From contig NZ_JADOGI010000004.1 of assembly GCF_015645445.1 (NCBI RefSeq), positions 1 to 64,000 on the forward strand: DNA of 64,000 nucleotides. Reading direction: 5' to 3'. The notes below the pieces were generated by a model. That model was given only the letters and a program-made list of their open reading frames with translations. It was not told the DNA's origin and ran no database searches. A program made the position numbers and the translations under genes. Below, in pieces: positions 33,466 through 43,302 of the stretch (its first letter is position 1; each line of letters starts with the position of its first letter). The stretch comes from Nonomuraea cypriaca. Lineage in GTDB: Bacteria; Actinomycetota; Actinomycetes; Streptosporangiales; Streptosporangiaceae.

Positions 33466-34511
33466 GCCGTGTTCCCTCCTACGGGGTCGAGGTCCTGGTC
33501 GGGCACGCCGCGCAGCTCGAGCTCCGGCGCGAAGTGGCAGGCCACGCTCCTGCCCCCCACCTCGCGCAGCGGTGGCGGCTCCGTCCTGCAGACGTCCTCG
33601 GCGTACACGCAGCGGGGATGGAACGGGCACCCGGGCGGCGGATGCGCCGGGTCCGCGATGTCGCCGAGCAGCTTGATCCGCTCCCGGTGCCGCCTGGCCG
33701 CCGGGTCCGGGTCGGGCACAGCAGACAGCAGCGCCTCGGTGTAGGGGTGCAGGGGACGGCCGTAGAGCCGCTCGGTCGGTCCCTGCTCGACGACCCGGCC
33801 GAGATACATGACCGCCACCACGTCGGCGACGTGCTCGACGATGCTCAGGTCGTGGCTGACGAACAGGTAGCCGAGGCCGGACTCCTCGCGCAGGTCCATC
33901 AGCAGGTTGAGGATCTGGGCGCGGACCGAGACGTCAAGAGCGCTCACCGCCTCGTCCGCCACGACCAGCCGGGGCGACAGGGCCAGCGCCCGTGCGATGC
34001 CGACCCGCTGCCGCTCGCCGCCGCTGAAGGCGTGGGGGTAGCGGTCGGCGTACTCGGGGCGCAGGCCCACGCGGTCGAGCAGCTCCCCCACGCGGTCGGC
34101 GATCTCGTCCTTGGTGCCGTACCCGTGCGCCCGCATCGGCTCCCCGATGATCTCGCGCAGCGTCTTGCGCGGGTTGAGCGACGAGTGAGGGTCCTGGAAG
34201 ATCATCCGGACCTGCGCCCGGTACGGCTTGAGCTCCTTCTCCTTCAGCGTCGCCACGTCGACCACCGAGCCGTCCGGCTGCCGGTAGAGCATCCGGCCGC
34301 CGGTCGGGTCGTGCGCCCGCACGATGCACCGCCCGAGCGTGGTCTTGCCGCAGCCGGACTCGCCGACCAGGCCCAGCGTGGTGCCCGCCTCGATGGTCAG
34401 GTCGACGTCGTCCACGGCCTTCACCGCGCCCACCTGTCGGCCCAGCAGGCCGCTGCGCACCGCGAAGTGCTTCGTCAACCCCTCGATCTTGAGCAGTGGG
34501 TCCGTGCTCAT
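33462..34511 (-). CDS. Oligopeptide/oligosaccharide ABC transporter ATPase, DppF/OppF type
   Basis: Protein of 349 residues. Walker A is GESGCGKTT, the Q-loop is in [12 protein letters not shown], the signature is SGGERQRV, Walker B is [12 protein letters not shown] and the switch is [12 protein letters not shown]. The C-terminal oligo-HPY domain with its Cys pair region ([15 protein letters not shown]) marks the Opp/Dpp subfamily. It pairs with the ATPase encoded just upstream (ATGA overlap) to power the DppBC-like permeases. The family is named for peptides, but related systems import oligosaccharides, and all neighbours here are pectin enzymes. Confidence 0.93.
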   Translation of the reverse strand: MSTDPLLKIEGLTKHFAVRSGLLGRQVGAVKAVDDVDLTIEAGTTLGLVGESGCGKTTLGRCIVRAHDPTGGRMLYRQPDGSVVDVATLKEKELKPYRAQVRMIFQDPHSSLNPRKTLREIIGEPMRAHGYGTKDEIADRVGELLDRVGLRPEYADRYPHAFSGGERQRVGIARALALSPRLVVADEAVSALDVSVRAQILNLLMDLREESGLGYLFVSHDLSIVEHVADVVAVMYLGRVVEQGPTERLYGRPLHPYTEALLSAVPDPDPAARRHRERIKLLGDIADPAHPPPGCPFHPRCVYAEDVCRTEPPPLREVGGRSVACHFAPELELRGVPDQDLDPVGGNTA

Positions 34512-35506
34512 GAGTTCTCTTCCTGCTCGTAGAGGAGGCAGGCGACCTCGCGATCGCCCAGGGGGAGCCGGTGCGGCGTCACCGTCTCGCACCTGCCGGC
34601 CAGCACGCTGTCGCAGCGCGGATGGAACGTGCACCCGTCCGGCCGCGCGTACGGCGGCGGCACCATGCCGCTGATCGCCGTCAGCCGGGTCCGCGAGGCC
34701 CGCCCCAGCCGGGGCATCGAGCGCAGCAGAGCCCGCGTGTACGGATGCCGGGGGGCGCCGAGCACCTGCTCGGCCGGCCCGTACTCGACCACCCGGCCCA
34801 GGTACATGACCGCCATGCGGTCGGCCACCTGCGCGGCCACCCCGAGGTCGTGCGTGATCATCATGATCGCCATGCCGAACTCGTCCTGCAGGTCGGCCAG
34901 CAGTTCGAGGATCTGCGCCTGGGTGGTCACGTCGAGCGCGGTCGTCGGCTCGTCGGCGATCAGCAGCGCGGGCCGGCACGACAGGGCCATCGCGATCATC
35001 GCCCGCTGCCGCATCCCGCCGCTCAGTTCGAACGGGTAGGAGTCCACCCGACGCTGCGGCATGGGGATGCCGACCCGGTCCAGCATGTCTATGGCGCGCC
35101 GGCGGGCGACGGCCTTGCCGACGTTCTCGTGCAGCCGGACCGCTTCGACGATCTGGCTGCCGATGGTGTGCACGAGGCTCAGCGAGGCCATCGGCTCCTG
35201 GAACACCATCGCGATGTCCTGCCACCTGATCCGGCGCAGCAGCCTGGGATCGGCGCCGACCAGCTCGACCGGGCCGTCGTCGCGGTGCAGCGTGATCCGC
35301 CCGCCCATGATCTGGCCGGGCGGGTCGACCAGGCGCAGGATCGAGCGGGCCATGACGCTCTTGCCGCAGCCGGACTCGCCGACGATGGCGAGCGTCTCGC
35401 CCCGGTGCACCCGCAGGTCCACGCCGTCGACCGCGGGCACCACGCCGTCGTCGAGCAGGAAGTGGGTACGCAGGTCCTCGATCTCAAGCAGCACGTCCGC
35501 GGCCAC
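34508..35506 (-). CDS. Oligopeptide/oligosaccharide ABC transporter ATPase, DppD/OppD type
   Basis: Protein of 332 residues from GTG 35506, which follows GAAGGTGAG. Walker [11 protein letters not shown]-loop [16 protein letters not shown], signature SGGMRQRA, Walker [13 protein letters not shown], switch [12 protein letters not shown], and the C-terminal oligo-HPY segment [15 protein letters not shown]. The [14 protein letters not shown] helix is the usual D-loop region of OppD/DppD. It forms the heterodimeric motor with the following gene product. Confidence 0.93.
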   Translation of the reverse strand: MAADVLLEIEDLRTHFLLDDGVVPAVDGVDLRVHRGETLAIVGESGCGKSVMARSILRLVDPPGQIMGGRITLHRDDGPVELVGADPRLLRRIRWQDIAMVFQEPMASLSLVHTIGSQIVEAVRLHENVGKAVARRRAIDMLDRVGIPMPQRRVDSYPFELSGGMRQRAMIAMALSCRPALLIADEPTTALDVTTQAQILELLADLQDEFGMAIMMITHDLGVAAQVADRMAVMYLGRVVEYGPAEQVLGAPRHPYTRALLRSMPRLGRASRTRLTAISGMVPPPYARPDGCTFHPRCDSVLAGRCETVTPHRLPLGDREVACLLYEQEENS

Positions 35507-35512
35507 GGCGGC

Positions 35513-36667
35513 TCACCTTCCCACCTGTGTCTGATGACGTCTGAACAGCCGCTTGCGCCGGGCCCGGCTCCCTGTCCGGTACGGATCCGCCGCGTCGCGC
35601 AGCCCGTCACCGAAGAAGTTCATGGCGACCACGACGATGACCACGGCGACGCCGGGCGCGAGCATCCACGGCGCGTTCGCGATCACGCGGACGTTCTGGG
35701 CGCCCTCCAGCAGCACGCCCCAGCTCACGGCGGGCGCCTGCAGCCCCAGGCCGAGGAAGCTCAGGCTGGTCTCGCCGAGGATCATGCCCGGGATGGCCAG
35801 CGAGAGCGAGGCGATGATGTGGCTGGCGAAGGACGGGATCATGTGCCGGAAGATGATCGACAGCCGGCCCACGCCGTCCAGCCGCGCGGCCGTGACGAAG
35901 TCCTCCTCGCGCAGCGACAGGAACCGCCCGCGCACGTCTCTCGCGAGCCCGGTCCACCCGATCAGGGAAAGGAGCACGGTGATGGCGAAGTACCGGGTCA
36001 GCGGCCCCCAGTCGGTCGGGAGCGTGGCCGAGAGCGCCATCCACAGCGGCAGCGTCGGTATCGCCATGAGGAACTCGATGACCCGCTGGACGACGTTGTC
36101 GACGCCACCCGCGAAATATCCGGATATGCCGCCTATAAGCATGCCGAGTAAGAAGCTGGCCGCGACGCCGATCAGCCCGATCGACAACGACACCCGTGCC
36201 CCGTGGATGAGCCTGGACAGCAGGTCCCGCCCGTTCTGGTCGGAACCGAGCAGGAAGAACGGCTCACCCTTGGTCACCGGGCCGATCAGGTGGAGGTCCG
36301 ACGGGATCACGCCCAGCACCTTGTGCTCGTCGCCGTGCGTGAACAGGCCGACGTCGATCCGCGTGCTCGTGTCCACGGTGTAGCGCTGCTCGTACGTCTC
36401 GGGGTCCCGCTCGGTGGTGTAGCCGTACACGTACAGGCCGAGGTCGGTGGAGTAGCGCGGCACCTGGGGCGGCGCGTACGTGAGCGACGTGTTCGCGGTC
36501 GTGCTCGACATCGGCGCGAAGAACTCGGCGAAGATCGCCACCAGGTACACCGGCACCAGGATGGCCGCGCCGGCCAGCGCGAGCCGGTGCCGGCGGAACT
36601 GCCGCCACATGAGCCGCCACTGCGGCAGCGTCCCCACTTCGTGGGTGGTCGTACGCCTGAGGAACAT
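35513..36667 (-). CDS. ABC transporter permease, DppC/OppC type
   Basis: Protein of 384 residues. An N-terminal OppC-N helix (RLALAGAAILVPVYLVAIFAE) is followed by a periplasm-facing insert of about 100 residues, longer than in typical peptide permeases, containing LGSDQNGRDLLSRLIHGAR. Then come five hydrophobic helices with the EAA-type loop around EEDFVTAARLDGVGRLSIIF that contacts the ATPases. The C-terminus is Arg/Lys-rich. It lies 6 bp from the DppB-like gene and 6 bp from the ATPase gene. Confidence 0.92.
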   Translation of the reverse strand: MFLRRTTTHEVGTLPQWRLMWRQFRRHRLALAGAAILVPVYLVAIFAEFFAPMSSTTANTSLTYAPPQVPRYSTDLGLYVYGYTTERDPETYEQRYTVDTSTRIDVGLFTHGDEHKVLGVIPSDLHLIGPVTKGEPFFLLGSDQNGRDLLSRLIHGARVSLSIGLIGVAASFLLGMLIGGISGYFAGGVDNVVQRVIEFLMAIPTLPLWMALSATLPTDWGPLTRYFAITVLLSLIGWTGLARDVRGRFLSLREEDFVTAARLDGVGRLSIIFRHMIPSFASHIIASLSLAIPGMILGETSLSFLGLGLQAPAVSWGVLLEGAQNVRVIANAPWMLAPGVAVVIVVVAMNFFGDGLRDAADPYRTGSRARRKRLFRRHQTQVGR

Positions 36668-36673
36668 GCGGCG

Positions 36674-37672
36674 CTACTCCCTCTTGTACTGTTTGCGAAT
36701 TCGCGGGTCCCACCACGCCAGCGCCAGATCGCTCAGCACGGTCCCGATCACGGTCAGCGTGCTGAGGATCATGACGAAGCTGCCCACCAGGTACATGTCC
36801 TGGTTCATGACCCCGCTCAGCAGCAGCGGGCCGCCGGTCGGCAGGCTCATGACGACCGACACGATGGTCTCCCCGCCGATCAGCCCAGGCAGCAGCCATC
36901 CGATGGTGCTGAAGAAGGGGCTCAGCGACATCCGCACGGGATACTTCAGCAGCAGCTTCCACTCCGGCAGGCCTTTGGCCCTGGCCGTGTGCACGTACGG
37001 CCGGTAGAGCTCGTCGAGCAGGTTGGCCCGGGTGATCCGGATCATGCCCGCCGTGCCGGCGACCCCGATCACCACGATCGGCACCCACAGGTGGCCGAGC
37101 AGGTCCAGGACCTTGCCGAGGTTCCAGGCGGCGTCCTGGAACTCCGGGGAGAACAGGCCGCCCACGCTCGCGCCGAAGTAGCGGAAGCCGACGTACATGA
37201 GGACCAGCGCCAGCATGAACTCCGGGACCGCCATGCCGATGAACCCGAAGAACGAGGCCGTGTAGTCGCCCCACGAGTACTGCTTGACCGCGCTGTAGAT
37301 GCCGATCGGGAAGGCGATCGCCCAGACCATGAGCAGCGAGCTGATCGACAGCACCGCGGACAGCGCGACCCGCTCGCCGATGAGCGTGGAGACCGCCTGG
37401 TTCCAGGCGAACGACTGCCCGAAGTCGCCGTGCAGGAGGATCGCCGAGATCCACCGCCAGTACTGGACGAGGACCGGGTCGTCGAGGCCGTACCGCTGCC
37501 TGAGGTTGGCGATCTCCGCCGGAGTGATGCCCTCGCCGCCTGACTGCGCGTTCGCCACCAGCGTCGAGACGTAGTCGCCCGGCGGCAGGTTGATGATGAC
37601 GAACGTGACGATCGAGATCGCCCAGAGCGTCACCACCACGTAGAGGAGGCGGCGGCCGAAGTAACCCAGCAC
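36674..37672 (-). CDS. ABC transporter permease, DppB/OppB type
   Basis: Protein of 332 residues from GTG 37672 (GAGGG 6 bp upstream). It has the N-terminal helix FGRRLLYVVVTLWAISIVTFVIINL, the conserved LRQRYGLDDPVLVQYWRWI segment and six membrane helices, with the ATPase-contact loop YVHTARAKGLPEWKLLLKY. Together with the DppC-like protein it forms the channel of the importer, fed by the lipoprotein receptor encoded immediately upstream. Confidence 0.92.
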   Translation of the reverse strand: MLGYFGRRLLYVVVTLWAISIVTFVIINLPPGDYVSTLVANAQSGGEGITPAEIANLRQRYGLDDPVLVQYWRWISAILLHGDFGQSFAWNQAVSTLIGERVALSAVLSISSLLMVWAIAFPIGIYSAVKQYSWGDYTASFFGFIGMAVPEFMLALVLMYVGFRYFGASVGGLFSPEFQDAAWNLGKVLDLLGHLWVPIVVIGVAGTAGMIRITRANLLDELYRPYVHTARAKGLPEWKLLLKYPVRMSLSPFFSTIGWLLPGLIGGETIVSVVMSLPTGGPLLLSGVMNQDMYLVGSFVMILSTLTVIGTVLSDLALAWWDPRIRKQYKRE

Positions 37673-37681
37673 GTCAGGCCC

Positions 37682-39667
37682 TCAGAGGGAGTACTGCTCG
37701 GGCATGGTCGGCCCGGGGTTCACTATGGCGGCGGCCATGGAGTCCGGCACGTTCTTGAAACTGTTGGAGACGATGCCGTACTCGTTCGGGAACGAGCTGA
37801 TCCCGATCGCGTAGAACTGCTCCTTGGCGATGCGCACGACCTCCTCGGCGTGCTCCAGTGCCTTGGCGAAGTCGGGCTCGTTGCGCATCCTGGTGAACGC
37901 CTCCAACTGCTCGCGCACCTGCTCCGGCGGCTCGTCGCCGCTCTTGCCCTTGCTGCCGTACCACTGGGCCCAGCGGATGGCGTAGCGGGCGCTGCCGGAG
38001 TTGCTCGGCACGTAGTAGTGGGAGCCGCCGGTGCCGGTGATCACGTCGAAGTCGCTGCACGTGAACGTGGACGCCTGCGGGTTGTTGCCCATCGAGCGCT
38101 CGGTGAACAGCGTGGGTGCGATCGGATCGACCCGCAGCCCGACCCCGACCGCCTCCCAGCCCTTCTTGACGAACTCCAGCGCCTCGACGTGGTGCGGGAA
38201 TTCCGTGCTGGCCATGATCGTGATGCTCAGCGGCTTGCCGTCGGGGCCCAGGCGCTGGCCGTCGCCGTCCTTCTCGGTGAGCCCGGCCTTGTCCAGGTGC
38301 TCATTGGCCTTGGCGACGTCGTACTCGGCGTACTGCTTGGCGAACTCCGCGTCATAGAGGGCGTTGGCCTTGGAGGGCGCGGCCTGCCAGGGCTCGCCCT
38401 GGCCCGCGTACACGCCGTCGATGATCTCCTTGCGGTTGATCGCGTACGACAGCCCGATCCGGAGGTCCTTGTTCCTGAACAGCTCGCGCAGCCCGTCGTC
38501 GGCGATCGTCTGGTTGAACTGGATGATCATCGTGTTGCTCAGCCGGCTCGGCACGTCGTACAGCCGGTACTTGCCCTTGGCGGCGTTCTGCGCGACCAGC
38601 GGCTTGTTCTCCGGCGAGTTGAATTTGCGGAGCTGCATGTCGATCTCGCCGTTCATGATCTTCAGCAGCTCCACCTCGACGTCGCTGACGAGCTCCGACC
38701 TGAACCGGTCGATGTAGGGAAGCTGGCGCCCCTGCTGGTCGACCTTCCAGTAGTACGGGTTCCGCTCGGCCACCACCGCCGTGCCGCTGCCGATCGCGGT
38801 GGTGATCTTCCACGGGTGCAGCGTGGGCATGTCGGCGTTGTGCGGGACGTCGTTCTTGAGCATGAACAGCTGGGTCCAGTCCTCGAGCTGCTGGTCCTTG
38901 GCGAGCTTGTCGACGTCCGGGTTGTACTTCTTGTGGAACTGCTTGAGGTAGTGCTTGGGCAGCAGCAACCCGCTCGCCCCCGGACGCTCGAACGTGGCGG
39001 TCGCGATCTGGAACAGCAGGCCCGCCTTCGGCTCCTTGTAGACGTAGCGCACGGTCCGCTCGTCCACCTTCTCCACCTTGACCAGCTCCGTGGTGCCGTT
39101 CTCCAGGAAGAGGTCGTAGATGCCGGTGGAGTGCAGGTCGCGGTAGGTGGTCACGTCCTCGAAGGCGAACATCAGGTCGTCGGCCGTGCAGGGCTGCCCG
39201 TCGGACCACTTCAGGCCCTCGCGCAGCCGGAAGACATATTCCCGGCCGTCGTCCTTGACCTCGAACTCGGCCACGTTGGGAGTGATGTCGTCGGGGCCTT
39301 TCTGCCCGTTGGTGCCGGGCTTGAGGCGGACGAGGGGCTCGTACCCGAGCGTGTAGATCAGCCAGTCGATGTCGTCCTCGCCCACCATGGCCGAGTTCCA
39401 CGTGCCGCCGTACCTGCCCGGCTCCCGCAGCGGGGTGACGACGAGGGGGTTCTTCGGCAGGCGCTGCTCCAGCGGCGGCAGCTTGCCGGCCTTGACCAGC
39501 TCGGCCAGCGCCGGCGCTTCCTTGGCCGACGAGCCGGCGGCCTGCGCGGCGCCGGCGCCCGTGTCGGGGCTGGTGTCGAAGAAGCTGCAGCCGCCGGCCG
39601 TGGCCAGCAGGAGCAGTCCCCCGCCGCCGCGGAGCAGGTTCCTCCTCGTCAGGGGGTGCTGTGTCAT
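37682..39667 (-). CDS. Lipoprotein binding component of Dpp/Opp-type importer (family 5)
   Basis: Protein of 661 residues with a twin-arginine start (LTRRNLLRGGGG) and lipobox TAGGC at about residue 27. The mature chain shows the family-5 peptide-binding fold: NVAEFEVKDDGREYVFRLREGLKWSDG, LRIGLSYAINRKEII and a C-terminal region ending PGPTMPEQYSL. It is longer than the roughly 550-600 residues usual for peptide receptors, as seen in oligosaccharide-specific members. It lies between the pectate lyase and permease genes (17 and 9 bp gaps), so pectic oligosaccharides are the likely ligand. Confidence 0.9.
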   Translation of the reverse strand: MTQHPLTRRNLLRGGGGLLLLATAGGCSFFDTSPDTGAGAAQAAGSSAKEAPALAELVKAGKLPPLEQRLPKNPLVVTPLREPGRYGGTWNSAMVGEDDIDWLIYTLGYEPLVRLKPGTNGQKGPDDITPNVAEFEVKDDGREYVFRLREGLKWSDGQPCTADDLMFAFEDVTTYRDLHSTGIYDLFLENGTTELVKVEKVDERTVRYVYKEPKAGLLFQIATATFERPGASGLLLPKHYLKQFHKKYNPDVDKLAKDQQLEDWTQLFMLKNDVPHNADMPTLHPWKITTAIGSGTAVVAERNPYYWKVDQQGRQLPYIDRFRSELVSDVEVELLKIMNGEIDMQLRKFNSPENKPLVAQNAAKGKYRLYDVPSRLSNTMIIQFNQTIADDGLRELFRNKDLRIGLSYAINRKEIIDGVYAGQGEPWQAAPSKANALYDAEFAKQYAEYDVAKANEHLDKAGLTEKDGDGQRLGPDGKPLSITIMASTEFPHHVEALEFVKKGWEAVGVGLRVDPIAPTLFTERSMGNNPQASTFTCSDFDVITGTGGSHYYVPSNSGSARYAIRWAQWYGSKGKSGDEPPEQVREQLEAFTRMRNEPDFAKALEHAEEVVRIAKEQFYAIGISSFPNEYGIVSNSFKNVPDSMAAAIVNPGPTMPEQYSL

Positions 39668-39684
39668 GGGGACTCCGTTCGGGT

Positions 39685-42003
39685 CTAACGATTGACCTTG
39701 ACCAGGCTGAAGGTCGCCGTGGTGTAGATGTGCACGCCGGTCTGCTCCTGGTTGCCGTCGACGGCCAGGCCGACGTAGAACCGGCTGTTCCGCATGACGA
39801 TGCGCTCGTAGCCGATGCGGTCCCAGTTAAGGGAGTTGCTGGAGAGGAACGCCTCGAACTCGGTGTCCCCGCCGGCCAGGCTCCTGACGACCAGGCGCAG
39901 CCAGTACGGCTTCTCCGGGTCCAGCGGATCGTCACCGGCGGCCGGCCAGATGCCGACGCTGGGCTGCTTGCCGTTCGAGGCGACCCGGACGGCCTTGGCC
40001 CGCATGCCGGCGCCGTCGTCACCGCTGGCGGAGTAACCGATGCCGGCCAGCATGAACGGCGAGTTCGGCGTGAGGTCCTGGCGCACCATGAGGCCGGCCA
40101 CGGCTTCGACGTGCGCCTTGCTGATGCTGTCCAGCCGGCCGGTGATCTCCAGGACCTCGCCCTTCTTGCTGAACCCGACGGCCTGGTAGGCGAAGTGGAA
40201 GGAGTCCTTCCAGCCGGCGATCTTGCCCGACCCCTTCAGCGTGAGCACGCCGTCCTTCAGCCCCGTGCTGCCCGGGATGGGCACCTCGCCGATGTCCGCG
40301 GCCGTCCACGGCTTGTGGGTTCTGGTGCGGGTGACGTGGATCGGCACCAGCGACGAGGTGGTCGCCGACCCCGTGCTGTCGGTCGCGCGGACCGTCAGGT
40401 AGTAGGTGCCGTCGGTCGCGTCCGCCCAGGTCGCCTGGTACGGCGCCGCGGTGGCCTCCCCGATCTTCTCGTCACCGTGGAAGAACTCGACCTTGGCGAT
40501 GGACGCGCCGTCGAGGGGCTTGGCGTCGGCCTGGATGGTGATGGACTGCTTGTCCTTGTTCGCCGCGAAGAGCTGGTCGATCGTGGGGGAGAGGATCGCC
40601 ACCTGGGGGTTGCGGGCCCCGGCCCGCTGGATGCCGTTCAGGTAGCGCTCCAGGTTGGTGTACCCGTCGGTGCCGACCGTCTTGGCGTCGTCGGCGCTCT
40701 CAGGGTTCAGCCCCTGCGCGGTCTCCCACTCGTCGGGCATGCCGTCGTGGTCGCTGTCGGCGGGCGCGGGCACCTCGGTCGGCACGGGCAGCCAGCCGCC
40801 CACGTCCTTCTGCGAGTTGATGTGCCGCCCGGTGCCGTTGCGGGCCTCGGTGACCAGCCGGGCGTCGATGGCGTCCCGCCGCGGCAGGATGGCTCCGGCC
40901 TGTTCGAGGACCGACGTGAACGCCTCGGCCGCGGTCTGCTCGGTGATGCCGTTCTCGAACTCCGTCGGCTTGGCCATCAGCGTGATGCCACCGACCGGGT
41001 AGGTGATGCCGAGCGTGTTGTCGGCCGTGATGTCGTCGTGGCCCTCGATCACGTTGCCGCTGAGGTACCACTGGCCGAAGCGGCCCGGGGCCATGATCTG
41101 CCTGGCGATCTCGGGCTGCGTGTTGACGCCGGGCTTGTAGTAGTTGCCGACGATGTTGACGCCGTTGGACCACTCGCCGCCGTAGCAGGACGTGATCCCG
41201 GGGTTGTAGATCACGTTGTTGCGGTGGTCGACCAGCATGTCCATGCCCTCGGTGAAGCTGAAGCGAGGGTTGCGGCCGTTCTCGTGGATGAGCAGGTTGT
41301 GGTGGTAGGTGATGGTGTCACCGCCCCACAGGCCGCCCATGCCGTGCCGGCCCTTGGGGTGCACCGAGTTCACCAGGCCCTCGGAGATGATGCACCACTG
41401 GACGGTCACGTTGGTGTTGCCGTAGACGGAGAAGCACTCGTCCACGCCCCAGCTGAACGAGCAGTGGTCGATGACGAGGTCGCGCACGTCCCTGGCGCCG
41501 AACGTGTCGATCGCGGTGCCGAGCTCGTCGCCGCCGCGGAAGCGCAGGTGACGAAGGATGATGTTGTCGCCCTTGATCTGCGTCTCGTTGCCGGTGACGG
41601 TGATGCCGTGCCCAGGTGCGGTCTGGCCGGCGATCGTGAGGTTGGACCCGGTGATGTCGAGCCCGCCCTTGATCTTGATGTTGCCGGAGACCCTGAAGAC
41701 GATCGTGCCGTCCGACTTGGCGACGGCCTCGCGCAGCGAGCCGGGTCCGGAGTCGTCGAGGGTCGTGACCTCGTACACCTCGCCGCCCCGGCCGCCGGTG
41801 GTGTACATACCCGCGCCCTCGGCACCGGGGAAGGCGGGGACGAGCTTGTCCAGGCCGGCGGCCTGCCGCCGCTGCGCCGCGTGCGCCGAATCGACGGAGA
41901 TCCCGCCCCATGCCACGGCGGGAGTGGCTAATGCCGCGGAACGCACGAAAGTGCGGCGGCTGAATTCTGATTGGTGGCGATCGAAGCCCGGGGCCTCGGT
42001 CAT
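39685..42003 (-). CDS. Secreted multidomain pectate lyase, PL1-like
   Basis: Protein of 772 residues with a twin-arginine signal (SRRTFVRSAALATPAVAWGG, cleaved after AHA). Residues about 50-400 form a parallel beta-helix typical of pectate lyases: FPGAEGAGMYTTGGRGGEVYEVT, IAGQTAPGHGI, VIDHCSFSWGVDECFSVY, and WCIISEGLVNSVHPKGRHGMG. A calcium-binding DSDHDGMPDEWE motif near 418, an Ig-like Big-9 domain (about 467-565) and a concanavalin-like C-terminal domain (about 575-772) follow. ATG 42003 lies 6 bp after AAAGAGAG. It cleaves polygalacturonan outside the cell by beta-elimination. It is the first gene of the 13-gene operon. Confidence 0.9.
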   Translation of the reverse strand: MTEAPGFDRHQSEFSRRTFVRSAALATPAVAWGGISVDSAHAAQRRQAAGLDKLVPAFPGAEGAGMYTTGGRGGEVYEVTTLDDSGPGSLREAVAKSDGTIVFRVSGNIKIKGGLDITGSNLTIAGQTAPGHGITVTGNETQIKGDNIILRHLRFRGGDELGTAIDTFGARDVRDLVIDHCSFSWGVDECFSVYGNTNVTVQWCIISEGLVNSVHPKGRHGMGGLWGGDTITYHHNLLIHENGRNPRFSFTEGMDMLVDHRNNVIYNPGITSCYGGEWSNGVNIVGNYYKPGVNTQPEIARQIMAPGRFGQWYLSGNVIEGHDDITADNTLGITYPVGGITLMAKPTEFENGITEQTAAEAFTSVLEQAGAILPRRDAIDARLVTEARNGTGRHINSQKDVGGWLPVPTEVPAPADSDHDGMPDEWETAQGLNPESADDAKTVGTDGYTNLERYLNGIQRAGARNPQVAILSPTIDQLFAANKDKQSITIQADAKPLDGASIAKVEFFHGDEKIGEATAAPYQATWADATDGTYYLTVRATDSTGSATTSSLVPIHVTRTRTHKPWTAADIGEVPIPGSTGLKDGVLTLKGSGKIAGWKDSFHFAYQAVGFSKKGEVLEITGRLDSISKAHVEAVAGLMVRQDLTPNSPFMLAGIGYSASGDDGAGMRAKAVRVASNGKQPSVGIWPAAGDDPLDPEKPYWLRLVVRSLAGGDTEFEAFLSSNSLNWDRIGYERIVMRNSRFYVGLAVDGNQEQTGVHIYTTATFSLVKVNR

Positions 42004-42083
42004 GAAACGCTCTCTTTCCGCCCTGAATAGACAGGGCTGTGCCATAGCTCGGCACGACTCCGGACCACGCTGGGGGGTGGTTG

Positions 42084-42119
42084 AGAATTTTTATTCACGC
42101 ATGAATGGAGCGGATTCAT
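42084..42119. promoter_or_regulatory. TATTCA-type element, copy 4, with extra half-sites
   Basis: AGAATTTTTATTCA (42084-42097) matches the locus element at all but two positions. Right next to it ATGAAT (42101-42106) and ATTCAT (42114-42119) form a further inverted repeat, so four GAAT/ATTC half-sites alternate. They lie about 80-115 bp upstream of the pectate lyase operon. Confidence 0.45.
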
Positions 42120-42149
42120 CACATCGTGAACGACACGCTTGTGACTGTC

Positions 42150-42161
42150 AAGAGCGCTTTC
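42150..42161. promoter_or_regulatory. Possible LacI-type operator
   Basis: AAGAGCGCTTTC matches the LacI-family pattern GAAAGCGCTTTC at 10 of 12 positions. It lies about 150 bp upstream of the pectate lyase gene. The identical 12-mer occurs at 57857-57868. Confidence 0.3.
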
Positions 42162-42200
42162 TCACGGGGATGGACACACCCGTCAATGCGCGCAGCACAA

Positions 42201-42259
42201 AGGGGCACGCCGCCCGGCCCGCTCGCCGATCACCGTGAGCAGGCCGGGGACGTGCCCCT
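42201..42259 (-). terminator. Nested hairpin after the SorC regulator gene
   Basis: AGGGGCACG (42201-42209) and CGTGCCCCT (42251-42259) are exact inverted copies, with inner CCCGGCC/GGCCGGG and GCTCGC/GTGAGC pairs. The structure lies 21 bp beyond the stop at 42280 and is followed on the minus strand by a short TTTGTG, so it may end the SorC-side transcript before the pectate lyase promoter. Confidence 0.5.
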
Positions 42260-42279
42260 GTCGTCCGAGGTCGCGGACG

Positions 42280-43302
42280 TCAGTCGCGCAGGAGTTGCTC
42301 CGCCACGCCGACGTCCGTGATGAGGGTGTTGACCCAGCCGCCGCGCAGGGCGGCGCGGATGGCGGCGGTCTTGCGGCGGCCGCCGGCGATGGCGATGCGG
42401 CGGGGGACTCGTAGCAGGTCGGCGGCGGGGATGCCGAGGATGCGCTCCTCCAGCGGCGAGTCCACGAGGCGGCCCTCGGCGTCGAAGAAGCGCAGGCACA
42501 CGTCGCCCACCGCGCCCAGCCCGCGCAGGGTCTCCAGGTCCTCCTCCGAGATCGCGTTGCCGCTGTCACGCAGCAGCGGGGACGGGTCGAGGCTGCCGAT
42601 CCCCACCAGCACGGTCGTCAGCCGGGACCACGCGTCCACGACCTGGCGTACCACGTGATCGTCCGACAGCGCCTGGCGCGCCTGGAGCGTGCCGACGAGA
42701 CCGGGCGCGGGCAGGAAGACGGGCTCGGCGCCGGTGAGGTCGGCCAGGTGGGCGGCCAACCGGGTGGCCTGCACCTGCGCGGACCCCTTGCCCACGCCGC
42801 CGATGAGCTGCACCACCTCGTCAGCCACCCGCACAGGACGGCGCTGCATGGCCTCGACGGTCGCCAGCAGGCTGGCGCTCCACGACGAGATGCCGAGGTG
42901 CTCGCCGCCGATCAGCGTCGCGTCGAGGTACGTCGCCCCCGCCGACCCAAGCGCGGCCACGACGTCGTGGTTGTCGCCGGCGGCGTCGACCACGATGATC
43001 TGCTCCACGCCGTATTTGCGCTCCAGGTCCTCCTCCAGCAACGCGTGCACGCCGCTGGGCACCACGACCACGGTGCGCACGATGCCGATCTCCGCCGCCT
43101 CCTTGAGCAGCCGCGACACCCGGGGCTGCGAGATGCGCAACTGGGCGGCGATCTGCGGCTGGCGTACGCCGTGCTCGTGGTAGAGGCGGGCGACCCGCAC
43201 CAGGAGGCGCATGCGCTCGGACTCCTGGCTGAGCCGGCGACCGCTGAACCGCACGGCCTCGCCGCCAGAACGGCCCTTCTCGAACTGACTGTCAGCTCCC
43301 AC
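42280..43302 (-). CDS. SorC-family sugar-responsive transcriptional regulator
   Basis: Protein of 340 residues if GTG 43302 is used; ATG 43212 after AGGAG would give 310. The N-terminal helix-turn-helix reads RQPQIAAQLRISQPRVSRLLKEA, the signature of SorC/DeoR-like regulators. The C-terminal sugar-phosphate-binding domain follows (GVGKGSAQVQATRLAAHLADLTGA; VGIGSLDPSPLLRD; IAIAGGRRKTAAIRAALRGGWVNTLITD). Such proteins sense phosphorylated sugars. Here it is the last gene of the kinase-transketolase-isomerase operon, so it likely senses an intermediate of that pathway. Confidence 0.92.
   Translation of the reverse strand: MGADSQFEKGRSGGEAVRFSGRRLSQESERMRLLVRVARLYHEHGVRQPQIAAQLRISQPRVSRLLKEAAEIGIVRTVVVVPSGVHALLEEDLERKYGVEQIIVVDAAGDNHDVVAALGSAGATYLDATLIGGEHLGISSWSASLLATVEAMQRRPVRVADEVVQLIGGVGKGSAQVQATRLAAHLADLTGAEPVFLPAPGLVGTLQARQALSDDHVVRQVVDAWSRLTTVLVGIGSLDPSPLLRDSGNAISEEDLETLRGLGAVGDVCLRFFDAEGRLVDSPLEERILGIPAADLLRVPRRIAIAGGRRKTAAIRAALRGGWVNTLITDVGVAEQLLRD

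Noticed and set aside
39661-41931. A 756-codon plus-strand frame opposite the pectate lyase
   Set aside because: Antisense shadow with low-complexity Val/Asp/Gly composition.
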